DNA of 64,000 nt, from the NCBI GenBank assembly GCA_016713665.1, contig JADJOR010000005.1:62001-126000 (forward strand), written 5' to 3'. The notes under the pieces were generated by a model. The model had not been told where the DNA came from. It did not search any database and was given only the letters and a program-made list of their open reading frames with translations. Position 1 is the stretch's first letter. Every line of letters starts with the position of its first letter. Source of the DNA: Deltaproteobacteria bacterium (GTDB lineage Bacteria; Myxococcota_A; UBA9160; UBA4427). The translations under genes and the position numbers were made by a program. Below are positions 44,194 through 52,835 of the stretch, one piece after another.

Positions 44194-45387
44194 ATGTCGA
44201 CCGTCCAGGGAACCTGCGCCCCGCGCTTCGAATCCGTCCGCACCGTCTTCGAGGCCCGCATCGCCGCGCAGCAGGAGGTCGGCGCCACGATCGCGTTCAG
44301 CCTCGACGGTGAGCTCGTCGTCGATCTCTGGGGTGGCCACGTCGACCGCGAGCGGACGCGCCCCTGGCGCCGCGACACCATCGTGAACACCTACTCGACG
44401 ACCAAGGGCATGACGACGATCTGTGCCCACCGTCTCGTCGAGCAGGGTCGCCTCGACCTCGACGCGCCCGTCGCGCACTACTGGCCCGAATTCGCACAGG
44501 CCGGCAAGGGTTCGATTCCCGTCCGCTGGCTGCTCTGCCACAAGGCGGGCCTTCCGGCGATCCGACGGCCGATGTCGAAGGAGAGCCTCTACGACTGGGA
44601 CGCGGTGTGTGCGGGCCTCGCGGAGACGGCGCCGTGGTGGGAGCCGGGCTCGAAGCACGGCTATTCGCCGGTCACGTTCGGGCATCTCGTCGGCGAGGTG
44701 ATCCGCCGGATCGACGGGCGGACGGTCGGCCGGATGTTCCGCGAGGACGTCGCGATCCCCCTCGGCGCCGACTATCACATCGGTCTCGACGCGGCGAACG
44801 ACGCGCGCGTCGCCGACATGATCGGCGGGCTGCTGCCGCCGAAGAGCGAGCGAGCGGCCTCCGCCCCGCGACTGAAGGGCCCCCTCGCCCAGTTCCTGCA
44901 GGACATGAACGATCCGACGACGATGGTCGGGGCGGCCTTCAACAACCCGCCGATCCCGTCGGGCGGCGTCAATCAGCGCGCCTGGCGCGGCGCGGAGATT
45001 CCGGCCGCGAACGGCCACGGCACGGCGCGCGCCCTCGCGCGGATCTACGGCGCACTCGCCTGCGGCGGCGCCGTCGACGGCGTCCGCATCCTCGAGGAGA
45101 AGACGATCGCCCGGGCGATCGAGGAGCAGGCCGCGGGCCCCGACGCGACCCTCGGCGGAATGCCGATGCGCTACGGCCTCGGCTTCATGCTCCGCAGCGA
45201 CACGACGCCCCTCTCCCCGTCGCCCCGCGCCTTCGGCCATCCGGGGGCCGGGGGCTCGATCGGCATGGCCGATCCGGATCGCCGGGTCGGCTTCGGCTTC
45301 GTCATGAACAAGATGGGGGCCGCGATGACCGGCGGGCAGACGGGTTATGCGGTCATCCAGGAATTCTTCCGGGTGCTCGAGGCCTGA
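44194..45387 (+). CDS. Serine hydrolase, class C beta-lactamase fold (EstB type)
   Basis: A 397-residue esterase/beta-lactamase-fold protein. The SxxK motif is YSTTKG (Ser near residue 68), the second motif has Tyr in HGYSPVTFG (Y-S-P in place of Y-x-N), and the third is FGHPGAGGSIG (HxGxxG). There is no signal peptide, so it is cytoplasmic and more likely an esterase of the EstB/LACTB kind than an antibiotic lactamase. GGAGCT precedes the ATG at 44194; an upstream in-frame ATG at 44161 would add 11 residues. A lipase-like gene follows about 70 bases downstream. Confidence 0.88.
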   Translation: MSTVQGTCAPRFESVRTVFEARIAAQQEVGATIAFSLDGELVVDLWGGHVDRERTRPWRRDTIVNTYSTTKGMTTICAHRLVEQGRLDLDAPVAHYWPEFAQAGKGSIPVRWLLCHKAGLPAIRRPMSKESLYDWDAVCAGLAETAPWWEPGSKHGYSPVTFGHLVGEVIRRIDGRTVGRMFREDVAIPLGADYHIGLDAANDARVADMIGGLLPPKSERAASAPRLKGPLAQFLQDMNDPTTMVGAAFNNPPIPSGGVNQRAWRGAEIPAANGHGTARALARIYGALACGGAVDGVRILEEKTIARAIEEQAAGPDATLGGMPMRYGLGFMLRSDTTPLSPSPRAFGHPGAGGSIGMADPDRRVGFGFVMNKMGAAMTGGQTGYAVIQEFFRVLEA

Positions 45388-45460
45388 GCGCCTCGGACAC
45401 GCGGGACGCATCCGTCCGCCGCCCCCTTGCTCCTGCATTCGCGTTGCTATCGTCGAACGC

Positions 45461-46423
45461 ATGACGCAATACGCCTACGACCCGGACTTCCTTCCCCATC
45501 TCGCTGCGATCCCGACCGTCGGCGACTACTCGACCGCCGGGAAGATCCAGGCCATGCGCGCGATGCGTGCCGAGGGCCAGCAGCTCCCGCCGCCGAACCC
45601 GGCGATCCGACGCGAAGATCGGACGGTCCCGGCGCAGGGCAGCCAGCCCGCCGTCCCGATCCGCATCTATACCCCGAAGGCCGCCGCGAGCGCGCCCCGC
45701 GCCTGCGTCTACGAGATCCACGGCGGCGGCTTCATGTTCGGGACCCTCGACATGATGGATCCGTGGTGTGACGCGATCGCCGCCGCCCTCGACGTCGTCG
45801 TCGTCAGCGTCGACTACCGCCTCGCCCCCGAGCATCCCTTCCCGGCGGGCATCGACGACTGTTATGCGGGCCTCCGCTTCACCGCGGACAACGCGAAGGC
45901 CCTCGGCATCGATCCGAAGCGCCTCGCCATCGCCGGTCAGAGCGCGGGCGGCGGCCTCGCGGCGGGTCTCGCCCTGATGGCCCGCGACAAGGGCGGCCCG
46001 GCCATCTGCTACCAGCTGCTCGAGATCCCCGAGCTCGACGACCGACTCGACACGCCCTCGATGCTCGCGTTCCAGGACACCCCATTCTGGAACCGCCCGA
46101 ACGCCGTCTGGAGCTGGAAGCACTACCTCGGCCCGAACCACGAGGGCGTCCCCTCGATCTACGCCGCGCCGGCGCGAGCGACGGTCAAGCAGCTCGTCGG
46201 CCTTCCGCCCGCCTACGTCTCGACGATGGAGTTCGATCCGCTGCGGGACGAGGGGCTTCGTTATGCGATGGCGATGCTCGAGGCGGGCATCTCGGTCGAG
46301 CTCCACAACTACGCGGGGACGTTCCACGGATCGGCGTTCGTACCGAGCGCGGAGCCTTCGCGGAGGAATGCGGAGGAGATCGTGACGATCCTCGCCAAGC
46401 GCTTGCATCAGAGATCCAGTTAA
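45461..46423 (+). CDS. Alpha/beta hydrolase, hormone-sensitive lipase family
   Basis: A 320-residue carboxylesterase. The oxyanion hole is YEIHGGGFMFG (near residue 87), the nucleophile elbow is GQSAGGGLAAG, the Asp lies in EFDPLRDEG and the His in GTFHGSAF. This complete set marks the HSL family (Abhydrolase_3), which hydrolyses short-chain esters. The ATG at 45461 gives the expected N-terminus; the ribosome site is weak. It is the last gene before the gene-poor island at 46424-48755. Confidence 0.9.
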   Translation: MTQYAYDPDFLPHLAAIPTVGDYSTAGKIQAMRAMRAEGQQLPPPNPAIRREDRTVPAQGSQPAVPIRIYTPKAAASAPRACVYEIHGGGFMFGTLDMMDPWCDAIAAALDVVVVSVDYRLAPEHPFPAGIDDCYAGLRFTADNAKALGIDPKRLAIAGQSAGGGLAAGLALMARDKGGPAICYQLLEIPELDDRLDTPSMLAFQDTPFWNRPNAVWSWKHYLGPNHEGVPSIYAAPARATVKQLVGLPPAYVSTMEFDPLRDEGLRYAMAMLEAGISVELHNYAGTFHGSAFVPSAEPSRRNAEEIVTILAKRLHQRSS

Positions 46424-48755
46424 CTTTGCCACCAGCGATGACACACTTGCGCCCTCACCTTAGCAGTCATGCAGCAGAACGCTGATCAATCTTCGACGGA
46501 TTTCCCGCCAAGCAAGAACAGGGGGCGGGCCCACCAAACTTTTGTTGGGTGGCTCTGGCTGTCGCCCTCTTGTCCTGATGGGCGCCGCTCGCGAAAGGGT
46601 CCCCCCCCCCGAAGGCCCCCCGCCCCCCCCCCTTCCCTTCGCTCGACCTAGCTCGCATTGCGCAAGATCTGCAGGTCTCTGAGAAGGCATCCGAAGCCGC
46701 AAAAAGAGTGGAGGCCGCCGGGGGGATGGTCGGTTCTGGCCAGTTCCACCGACCAAAATTGAAGCGGCGGGCGCGCTAACAGACCTAAAGACGCAAGCAA
46801 TCGACCACCTCAATCATCTGCATATTCTGCAGGATGAAGTCGAGGGACGGGCTGAAGAGTTACGCAGTTTCCGCAGGAAAAATAGGCTCGATCGCCTGCC
46901 CACGATCCCAAGTCGGAATGAGACCATATCATGGCTGTGCTCTTGCCTGTCTCGGCCCTCTTTGCCGGGGTTCCGTCGCGGGAACGTCCTGCTCTGGCTT
47001 ACGCGCGCTACGGCTCCCGTTTATCCGACACCGCTGGATCGCTCAGGTTTGGTTGCGCGCCTTTATGTCCTCGGGCAACCGGACTCATTTGCGTGCAACT
47101 TGGATCAGTTCATCCTAATGAGGGCCGTTCTGCTCCTGCACCGCGATCAGCCACCGGCGTGCACGCCTCCACCTCCTGGCAGCGCGGCTATCCTAAGCAT
47201 TTACATCGACGGCGCCAATGGGTGACGACTGGGGCACGGGCGTGGACGGCGCCACAACATCGCCGTAACATCTTACGCCGAAGCAAAGACTCGAAGCTTG
47301 GCAGAGCTTACAAATTTACGAGACGAAGCAATAAAACAGATGGGCACCGCAATCGAGCTGACCCGACCTTTGTTTCGGGGCGGGCGACGTCAAGAGCTAC
47401 CGGCCTTCTGGACCATCTGGGCTGCTTTCGCCATTAGTGAGGGCGCCACAGGGGTAGGTCGTCGCCATCCCGCGCGCCCTTCCTCACTTGCCCGAGTTCG
47501 GCGCCCCAGATCCAGCAGGACGCCAAGCATGCAATGCTCGAATGGAGCACTTCATCCAAGCTCACATCAGTTCGAGCGGTCAGCGCTACCAGCATTTCTT
47601 CCGACAGAACCAGACGAGCCTCACCGTGTCAGGTCAGTCCACAAAATCCAATGGGCTGCGAACGAAGCGCATTGGGCACCTTTTATTTCCGTCTCTGGAA
47701 GCGCAGCTCTATGTCCATGGCACAATGCGAGGACTTGTGCCCACGACCGCCCAGCGAGCTACTTGTACTTTTGATATGTCCGACGAACTACGAGTCCCAG
47801 CGCCTTAAGTAATGAGTTGCCTGCCTTACCTAGCCGTGGAACGGAACCCCACCGCAGCTCCGGTCGCGGAGCGACGAGGCCGGTTCTCCGGACCTCGCCC
47901 AAAGAAGTGGCGGCTTTATTCAGAGTCTGCCGAACTAGCCCAATGCGCCACAGGACCGACGTCGCCCACTTTGATCACAGGCATCCCACCTTGGCTCAAC
48001 ACTACTGGTTGCTCTTCTATCAAAAGCCCGCAACCCCCCCGCCCCGGGGCGCCGCCGCCCCCCCCCGGGACTCAATGGGTTGAGATTGACGCTCAGCGCG
48101 TGGTCGAAGTTCGCGATGCCGTGCGCGGGAATGACCCGGAGGGCTTTTCTCGCCGGCGATGACGGACAGCCAGTGGAGCTCATTGGGCCTGGACACGAAT
48201 GGTTGCCAGTCTTCCTAGGGTCTGAGAACGAATGGACGGTAAGGGAGGTGGGCTATGCGTATCTTGACATCATTGCGTTTGGAGGAATGGCTCGCCTTGC
48301 AAAGCGTGGCCTGGTCGATTCAATCAGACGAGGACGCATGCCAGGGAAGGGATTGCGCCTCGACAGGACTCAACTAGTCCTTCTATCGCAACGTCAAGGA
48401 TGCTGCTCCGATGCCCCGACCCGGCAGACGCCACCAAGCCGCGGTTCTCGCACCAGACTGCTTAATTAAGGAAACATCAGCAAGCGGGAATCTTCTCTTC
48501 CCGGCCTCCTATCCTCAAACGAAGATTGATCGATCGCGAGGGAGCGTTCGGGCGCAGGTGGAGGTCCCAAAACTGAGGCCGCAAACCAAATTGAATTGCG
48601 TTCGGGATCAGACGGCCCGGGTTGACCGGTACCTTAGATCAAGGCCTCGGAAAGAGTTCCGGAGTTTTGCGCACAGCTATCGCGCAATCGGTCGAAAGAA
48701 GATGCTCTCGACCTTCCTCTCGGTAAATCGATCATTCTGTCTAATTCTCCCGCCC
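46424..48755. other. Gene-poor, AT-richer island with C-homopolymers
   Basis: This 2.3-kb stretch has no gene I can defend. Composition is visibly lower in GC than all neighbouring genes, and stop codons are frequent in all frames. It contains C-runs of ten (46601-46610 and 46623-46632), six (46616-46621), seven (48034-48040) and nine (48058-48066). Short protein-like pieces appear in shifting frames: LKTQAIDHLNHLHILQDEVE near 46785, LRDEAIKQMGTAIELT near 47310 and PVELIGPGHEWLPVFLGS near 48170 (the last in a 129-codon frame, 48080-48469, from a TTG). These could be remnants of decayed genes or frame-scrambled consensus. No terminal repeats, transposase motifs or direct flanking repeats were seen. 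Confidence 0.55.
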
Positions 48756-49847
48756 TCAAATCCTCCCCGCCAGAAACGCGAGCAACACCTCGTTCGTCCG
48801 CTCCGGCGCCTCCTCCGGAATGAAGTGCCCTGACAGCGCCCCGCGCGTGCGCAGGTCCGGGAAGTGGTGGGCGAAGGAGTCCGCGTACGGGTTTCCGCTC
48901 GGGATGTAGTCGTCGGGCGGGAGCTTGCCGTCCTCGAAGGCCTGCGGGACCAGGAACGGGCTGAATAAATAACAGGTCGGCCCGGGATACCGGAGATGCC
49001 AGTCCTCCGGCGCGAAGACCATGAAGTTCGTCGCCCAGTCGGGATGCGAGAAGAGCAGGCCCGGATGCTTCCACATCGCCGCGACCTGCGGATTCGAGCG
49101 GAACTCGAAGGCGAGACCGCCGCGGACCGACGGGTCGGGCCTGGCCACGTGGAACGGCAGCGCGTGGCGGTAGTACTCGACGGCGTGGAACCAGGCGCCG
49201 GGGTCGGCGAAGGCGTCGGCGTAGTGGTCGACGTCGGCGGGCGTGAAGGCCTTCGTCATGTCGAACTCGGCGAGCGCATGGCTCCCGGCCGCGCCGTCGA
49301 CGGGCGCCCAGGGCGACTCCGGCGGTCCGCCGTAGGGCCGCGCCTCGTTCGCGAAGACCGAGCGGATGAAGGCGCGGTGGTGTCGCTCGAAGAACTGCTC
49401 GGCCTCGGGCTCGCACTTGAACCAGTAGCCGTGGATCCCCCAGGTGATCCAGACCGAGACGAGGGTGTCGATCAGGCAGAGGCGGCTGATGCGGTCGGGG
49501 TATTTGAGCGCGGCCGCCGCGGCGATGATGCCGCCCCAGTCGTGACCGACGAGGCGGACGCGCGGGATCTCGAGGGCGTCGAGCAGGTCGACGACGTCCC
49601 GGGCGAGGACGTCGCGCGTCACGCGGATGCGGGGCTTGTCGGTCCCGCCGTAGCCGCGCGTGTCCGGCGCGTAGACCTTGTACTGCTCGGCGAGCACCGG
49701 GATCTGGTGGCGCCACATGTGCGAGGTCTGCGGGAAGCCGTGGAGCAGGAGGACCGGATCTTCGTTCGGGCGGCCGACGCCGGCCTCCGTCAGCTCGAAC
49801 GTGAGGCCACGGGTCTGGATCCGGCGCGTCGTGATCGGATTCGTCAT
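48756..49847 (-). CDS. Alpha/beta hydrolase (epoxide hydrolase / haloalkane dehalogenase-like)
   Basis: A 363-residue alpha/beta hydrolase. The oxyanion region is LLHGFPQTSHMW, and the nucleophile is Asp in LVGHDWGGIIAA (GHDWGG, the epoxide hydrolase/dehalogenase type). A long cap domain follows, and the C-terminal His is in SGHFIPEEAPE. That combination fits epoxide hydrolase or fluoroacetate-dehalogenase-like enzymes; the halide-stabilising residues cannot be confirmed by eye. The insertion at about residues 150-260 is longer than in typical 300-residue members. It is divergent from the F420-type gene at 49990. Its 3' end touches the AT-richer island. Confidence 0.87.
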   Translation of the reverse strand: MTNPITTRRIQTRGLTFELTEAGVGRPNEDPVLLLHGFPQTSHMWRHQIPVLAEQYKVYAPDTRGYGGTDKPRIRVTRDVLARDVVDLLDALEIPRVRLVGHDWGGIIAAAAALKYPDRISRLCLIDTLVSVWITWGIHGYWFKCEPEAEQFFERHHRAFIRSVFANEARPYGGPPESPWAPVDGAAGSHALAEFDMTKAFTPADVDHYADAFADPGAWFHAVEYYRHALPFHVARPDPSVRGGLAFEFRSNPQVAAMWKHPGLLFSHPDWATNFMVFAPEDWHLRYPGPTCYLFSPFLVPQAFEDGKLPPDDYIPSGNPYADSFAHHFPDLRTRGALSGHFIPEEAPERTNEVLLAFLAGRI

Positions 49848-49911
49848 GCGGGGAGCCTATCGGCGGGGGCGACGATCCCGCTAGACTGAGGCGCCCGGTC
49901 CCCGCGACGCG

Positions 49912-49974
49912 GCGACCTGCGCGACCTGCGCGACCTGCGCGACCTGCGCGACCCACGCGACCCACGCGACCCAC
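49912..49974. repeat. Seven 9-nt tandem repeats in a promoter gap
   Basis: Four copies of GCGACCTGC (49912-49947) are followed by three copies of GCGACCCAC (49948-49974), ending six bases before AAGGAGCGACGACC and the ATG at 49990. The array sits in the divergent gap between the alpha/beta hydrolase and nitroreductase genes, in the leader of the latter. The copy number may vary and alter expression. Confidence 0.9.
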
Positions 49975-49989
49975 GAAGGAGCGACGACC

Positions 49990-50457
49990 ATGGCCCAGAA
50001 TCCGATGACCGACGTGGAGTTCAAGCGGCTGAGGCAGTTCATCAAGCCCTTCTCGGCGCTGAACGTCTTCGTCTACAAGCTGACCGGCGGGCGCCTGATG
50101 GGCAAATTCCAGGGCCGGCCCGTCATGCTCGTCACCTTGAAGGGCGCGAAGACGGGCCAGGACCGCACGGTCCCGCTCATGTACGTCCCGCTGAAGGACG
50201 GCGTCGAATCGGGCGTCATCGTGGTCGGGTCCCAGGGCGGTGCGCCGAAGTCGCCGGTCTGGGTCAAGAGCATCCAGAAGAATCCGGACGTCACCGTCCA
50301 GTACATGGGCAGGAAGATCCCGATGCGGGCACGGCAGGTCGACGACGCCGAGAAGGCCCGACTCTGGCCGATCTGCGTGAAGCACTACCACGAGTACGAC
50401 GACTACCAGGCGCGCACCGACCGCAACATCCCGGTCTTCCTCTGCGAGCCGCGTTAG
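49990..50457 (+). CDS. Deazaflavin (F420)-dependent nitroreductase-family protein (DUF385)
   Basis: A 155-residue split-beta-barrel protein of the F420H2-dependent quinone/nitroreductase (Ddn-like) family. Recognisable segments are NVFVYKLTGGRLMGKFQGRP, LKGAKTGQDRTVPLMYV and SPVWVKSIQKNPDVTVQYMG. Actinobacterial relatives use coenzyme F420 to reduce quinones or nitro compounds. Finding it here with two LLM-class oxidoreductases suggests the organism makes F420, although no F420 biosynthesis gene is in the window. AAGGAG precedes the ATG, directly after a 9-nt tandem array. The SnoaL-like frame follows closely. Confidence 0.85.
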   Translation: MAQNPMTDVEFKRLRQFIKPFSALNVFVYKLTGGRLMGKFQGRPVMLVTLKGAKTGQDRTVPLMYVPLKDGVESGVIVVGSQGGAPKSPVWVKSIQKNPDVTVQYMGRKIPMRARQVDDAEKARLWPICVKHYHEYDDYQARTDRNIPVFLCEPR

Positions 50458-50474
50458 GTCGGAGGTATCCCGCG

Positions 50475-50903
50475 CTGGAGCCCGCCCGCGACTACTTCGA
50501 GATCCTCGCCCTGCTTGCGCGATACTCGACCGCGCTCGACACGCGGGACTGGCGATTGATGGACGAGGTCTTCACCGAGGATCTCGTCTACGACGCCGGG
50601 GAATGGACGACCCGCTCGCTCGCCGAATACCTGGGCCGTCTCCGTCCCTATCTCGAAGGCTGCGGCCCGACCCAGCATCTGCTCGGCAACTACCGGGTCG
50701 AGCTGGCCGGTGACACCGGACGCAGCGCCGTCTACGTCCGCGCCTTCCATCGCGGCACGCGCGAGCTCTCGGACACGACCTACGAGATGATGGGCGAGTA
50801 CCGGGACGAGCTCGTACGCACGCGCGCCGGCTGGCGGAGTCGCCACCGGACGCTCCGGCTCCACGCGGAGACGGGAACGCGAGCCGTCCTGCGGCCCGCA
50901 TGA
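50475..50903 (+). CDS. SnoaL-like protein with apparent CTG start
   Basis: A 142-residue SnoaL/NTF2-fold protein. The first ATG in frame (50556) would cut off the N-terminal helix (FEILALLARYSTALDTRDWR) that belongs to the fold. The only start that keeps it is a CTG at 50475, nine bases after a strong GGAGG at 50461-50465. No ATG, GTG or TTG exists between that site and 50550. The rest reads EVFTEDLVYDAGEW to HRTLRLHAETG, as expected. It begins 17 bases after the nitroreductase stop and precedes an LLM oxidoreductase, so the three genes probably form an operon. A base error at the start codon is the alternative. Confidence 0.68.
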   Translation: MEPARDYFEILALLARYSTALDTRDWRLMDEVFTEDLVYDAGEWTTRSLAEYLGRLRPYLEGCGPTQHLLGNYRVELAGDTGRSAVYVRAFHRGTRELSDTTYEMMGEYRDELVRTRAGWRSRHRTLRLHAETGTRAVLRPA

Positions 50904-50954
50904 CGCGAGCGGGCCGTCCGCCCGACGTCGCCCCTCGCTGAAGGAGACCGTTCG

Positions 50955-51992
50955 ATGACCCGCATCCTCGAAGAGCTCGGCTTCTACGCCCTCGCCGGCC
51001 AGCCGAAGTCGCCCCGCGACCTGATCGAAGAGATGCGTGAGGGCGAGGCCCTCGGCCTCGGCACGGCCTTCCTGTCCGAGCGCTACAACTCGAAGGAGAT
51101 CGGGACGCTCTCGGGCGCTGCCGGCGCCGTCACCGAACGCATCCGCATCGCGACCGCCGCGACGAACCACAACACGCGCCATCCGATCGTGACCGCGGGC
51201 TATGCGCTGACCATGCACGGGCTCACCGGCGGCCGCTTCGTCCTCGGCGTCGGCCGCGGCATCGTCGCGATGCAGCGCGCCTACGGCATCCCGCCGATCA
51301 CGACGGCGCAGCTCGAGGACTTCGCGACGCTGACGCGCCGGCTGCTGCGCGGCGAGGCGGTGATCGGCCACGACGGGCCGGTCGGGAAGTTCCCCTATCT
51401 CCAGCTCGGGCCGAACGTCGCCGACGCGGTCCCGCTCCTGCTCTGCGCCTTCGGCCCGAACTCCCTGGCCCTGGCCGGCCGCTGCTTCGACGAGGTGGTG
51501 CTCCATACCTATTTCACGGAGGAGACGACGGCGAAGGCGGTGCGGATCGTGAAGGAGTCGGCGGAGAAGGCCGGCCGCGACCCTTCGCGGGTCAAGGTCT
51601 GGTCCTGCTTCGCGACGATCGGGGACCACATCCCGGAGGATCGGCGGCTCATGAAGTCGGTCGGCCGCCTCGCGACCTACCTGCAGGGCTACGGCGATCT
51701 GCTCGTCCGGACCAACGGCTGGGATCCCGCCGTCCTCGCCCGCTTCCGCGCCGATCCGATGATCTCGACCTTCCGCGGCGGGATCGACGTCGTGGCCACG
51801 ACCGAACAGCTCGAGCACATCGCGACGCTGATCCCCGCCGACTGGCTCCGCCATGCGGCGACCGGGAGCCCGACGCAGTGCGTGGCGGCGATCCGCGAAC
51901 AGCTCGCCCTCGGCTGCGACGGCGTGATCCTCCACGGGGCGACGCCGGCCGAGCTCGTCCCGATCCTCGAGGCCTATCGCCGGGACGTCTGA
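50955..51992 (+). CDS. LLM-class (F420/FMN) oxidoreductase
   Basis: A 345-residue luciferase-like TIM-barrel flavin-dependent oxidoreductase. Typical features are the N-terminal LGFYALAGQP strand, EALGLGTAFLSERYNSKEIG, IATAATNHNTRHPIVTAGYA, GGRFVLGVGRGIV and the C-terminal GCDGVILHGATPAELVPIL. The pattern resembles the mycobacterial MSMEG_2249-type predicted F420-dependent group, named from memory. AAGGAGA precedes the ATG. It follows the nitroreductase and SnoaL genes in one direction, a plausible F420-dependent degradation or reduction unit. Confidence 0.88.
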   Translation: MTRILEELGFYALAGQPKSPRDLIEEMREGEALGLGTAFLSERYNSKEIGTLSGAAGAVTERIRIATAATNHNTRHPIVTAGYALTMHGLTGGRFVLGVGRGIVAMQRAYGIPPITTAQLEDFATLTRRLLRGEAVIGHDGPVGKFPYLQLGPNVADAVPLLLCAFGPNSLALAGRCFDEVVLHTYFTEETTAKAVRIVKESAEKAGRDPSRVKVWSCFATIGDHIPEDRRLMKSVGRLATYLQGYGDLLVRTNGWDPAVLARFRADPMISTFRGGIDVVATTEQLEHIATLIPADWLRHAATGSPTQCVAAIREQLALGCDGVILHGATPAELVPILEAYRRDV

Positions 51993-52211
51993 TCCGGGCG
52001 GACCCCGTCCGCACGAGCGCCATTTCCCTCAGGGATGCGGAAGGTTCGCGGCAAAAGGATCGGTCTCCGGCACGTCGACCGCTCAAGTCGGGTCCCCAAA
52101 CCTCCGCGAATGGTCACAAAATCTCATCGGGTTCTTGCCTTACGGCCGACTCGATGGAAGAATCCCCCAGATTTCACGGGTCGACCCCGACAGCTCAAGA
52201 GGAACTCCACG

Positions 52212-52835
52212 ATGCGATCGTCCCGAATGAAGATGCTCTTTGCTGCCCCGATCCTCCTCGCCCTCGCCCTGGCCGGTGCGGCGAGCGCCGCGTCGATCCA
52301 GATGTCGCCCAATCCGGCGACCATCGACGCCTTCCTCGGGAACGATTTCAGCCTGCGCCTCGACAGCGGCGACAGCACGACGAACATCCTGAACTTCACG
52401 GTGACGGGCGGGGGCGGCTGCGGCCTGCTGTGCCCGTCGACGGCCGTCGCGGCGATCGTCTTCGACGGGGCGACCGTCCTGTCCGCGAACGACACGAACT
52501 CGAACATCTTCAGCGCGGGCAACGTCGTCCGAGGGCTGATCACGCCGGACGGCGCGGTCGCGGGTCTCCTGATCGACCTGAGCGCGCCGAGCTCCGAGGC
52601 CTTCTCGCTGAAGCTGAGCTCGACGCCGACGACCGCGACGCTCTTCTCGCTCAACCTGGACAGCCTCGATCGCATCCGGACCGCGAGCGACATCGTCGCC
52701 AACGTCGTGGACTCGACGCAGCTGACCTTCAGCGTCCGTGGCGTTTCCGGTTCGGCCGTGCCCGAGCCGAGCGCGGCCCTCGTCTTCGGGATGGGCCTGC
52801 TCGTCGCGCACGCGGGACTGCGACCGCGACGCTAG
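52212..52835 (+). CDS. PEP-CTERM sorting domain protein
   Basis: A 207-residue exported protein. The signal peptide is MLFAAPILLALALAGAASA, with cleavage before ASIQ. The body is beta-rich and Ser/Thr/Asn/Asp-rich with few charged residues, and includes a Cys pair in GGCGLLCPS. The C-terminus is VPEPSAALVFGMGLLVA followed by RPRR, the PEP-CTERM signal. It resembles the cohesin-like or adhesive PEP-CTERM proteins exported through exosortase to the exopolysaccharide. AGAGGAA precedes the ATG at 52212. The 219-bp region upstream has no gene. Its 3' end overlaps the convergent monooxygenase gene by four bases. Confidence 0.8.
   Translation: MRSSRMKMLFAAPILLALALAGAASAASIQMSPNPATIDAFLGNDFSLRLDSGDSTTNILNFTVTGGGGCGLLCPSTAVAAIVFDGATVLSANDTNSNIFSAGNVVRGLITPDGAVAGLLIDLSAPSSEAFSLKLSSTPTTATLFSLNLDSLDRIRTASDIVANVVDSTQLTFSVRGVSGSAVPEPSAALVFGMGLLVAHAGLRPRR

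Noticed and set aside
44508..44523. tRNA T-loop-like sequence (GGGTTCGATTCCCGTC)
   Set aside because: It lies inside the serine hydrolase gene, encodes a normal stretch of that protein, and no acceptor, D or anticodon arms fit around it.
48080..48469. 129-codon frame from a TTG in the AT-richer island
   Set aside because: Part of it looks protein-like, but there is no ribosome site, the ends degrade into low-complexity sequence, and it lies beside a nine-C run, so it was kept only as a fragment in the island entry.
46424..48755. Insertion sequence or prophage fragment
   Set aside because: No terminal inverted repeats, target duplications, DDE/integrase motifs or phage structural motifs could be found, although the composition is foreign-looking.
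52068..52084. Sigma-54-like promoter (GG, ten bases, GC) upstream of the PEP-CTERM gene
   Set aside because: The -12 element reads CCGCT instead of TTGCT, and GG-N10-GC is frequent by chance in GC-rich DNA. PEP-CTERM genes can be sigma-54 dependent, so the site is worth remembering but not supported.
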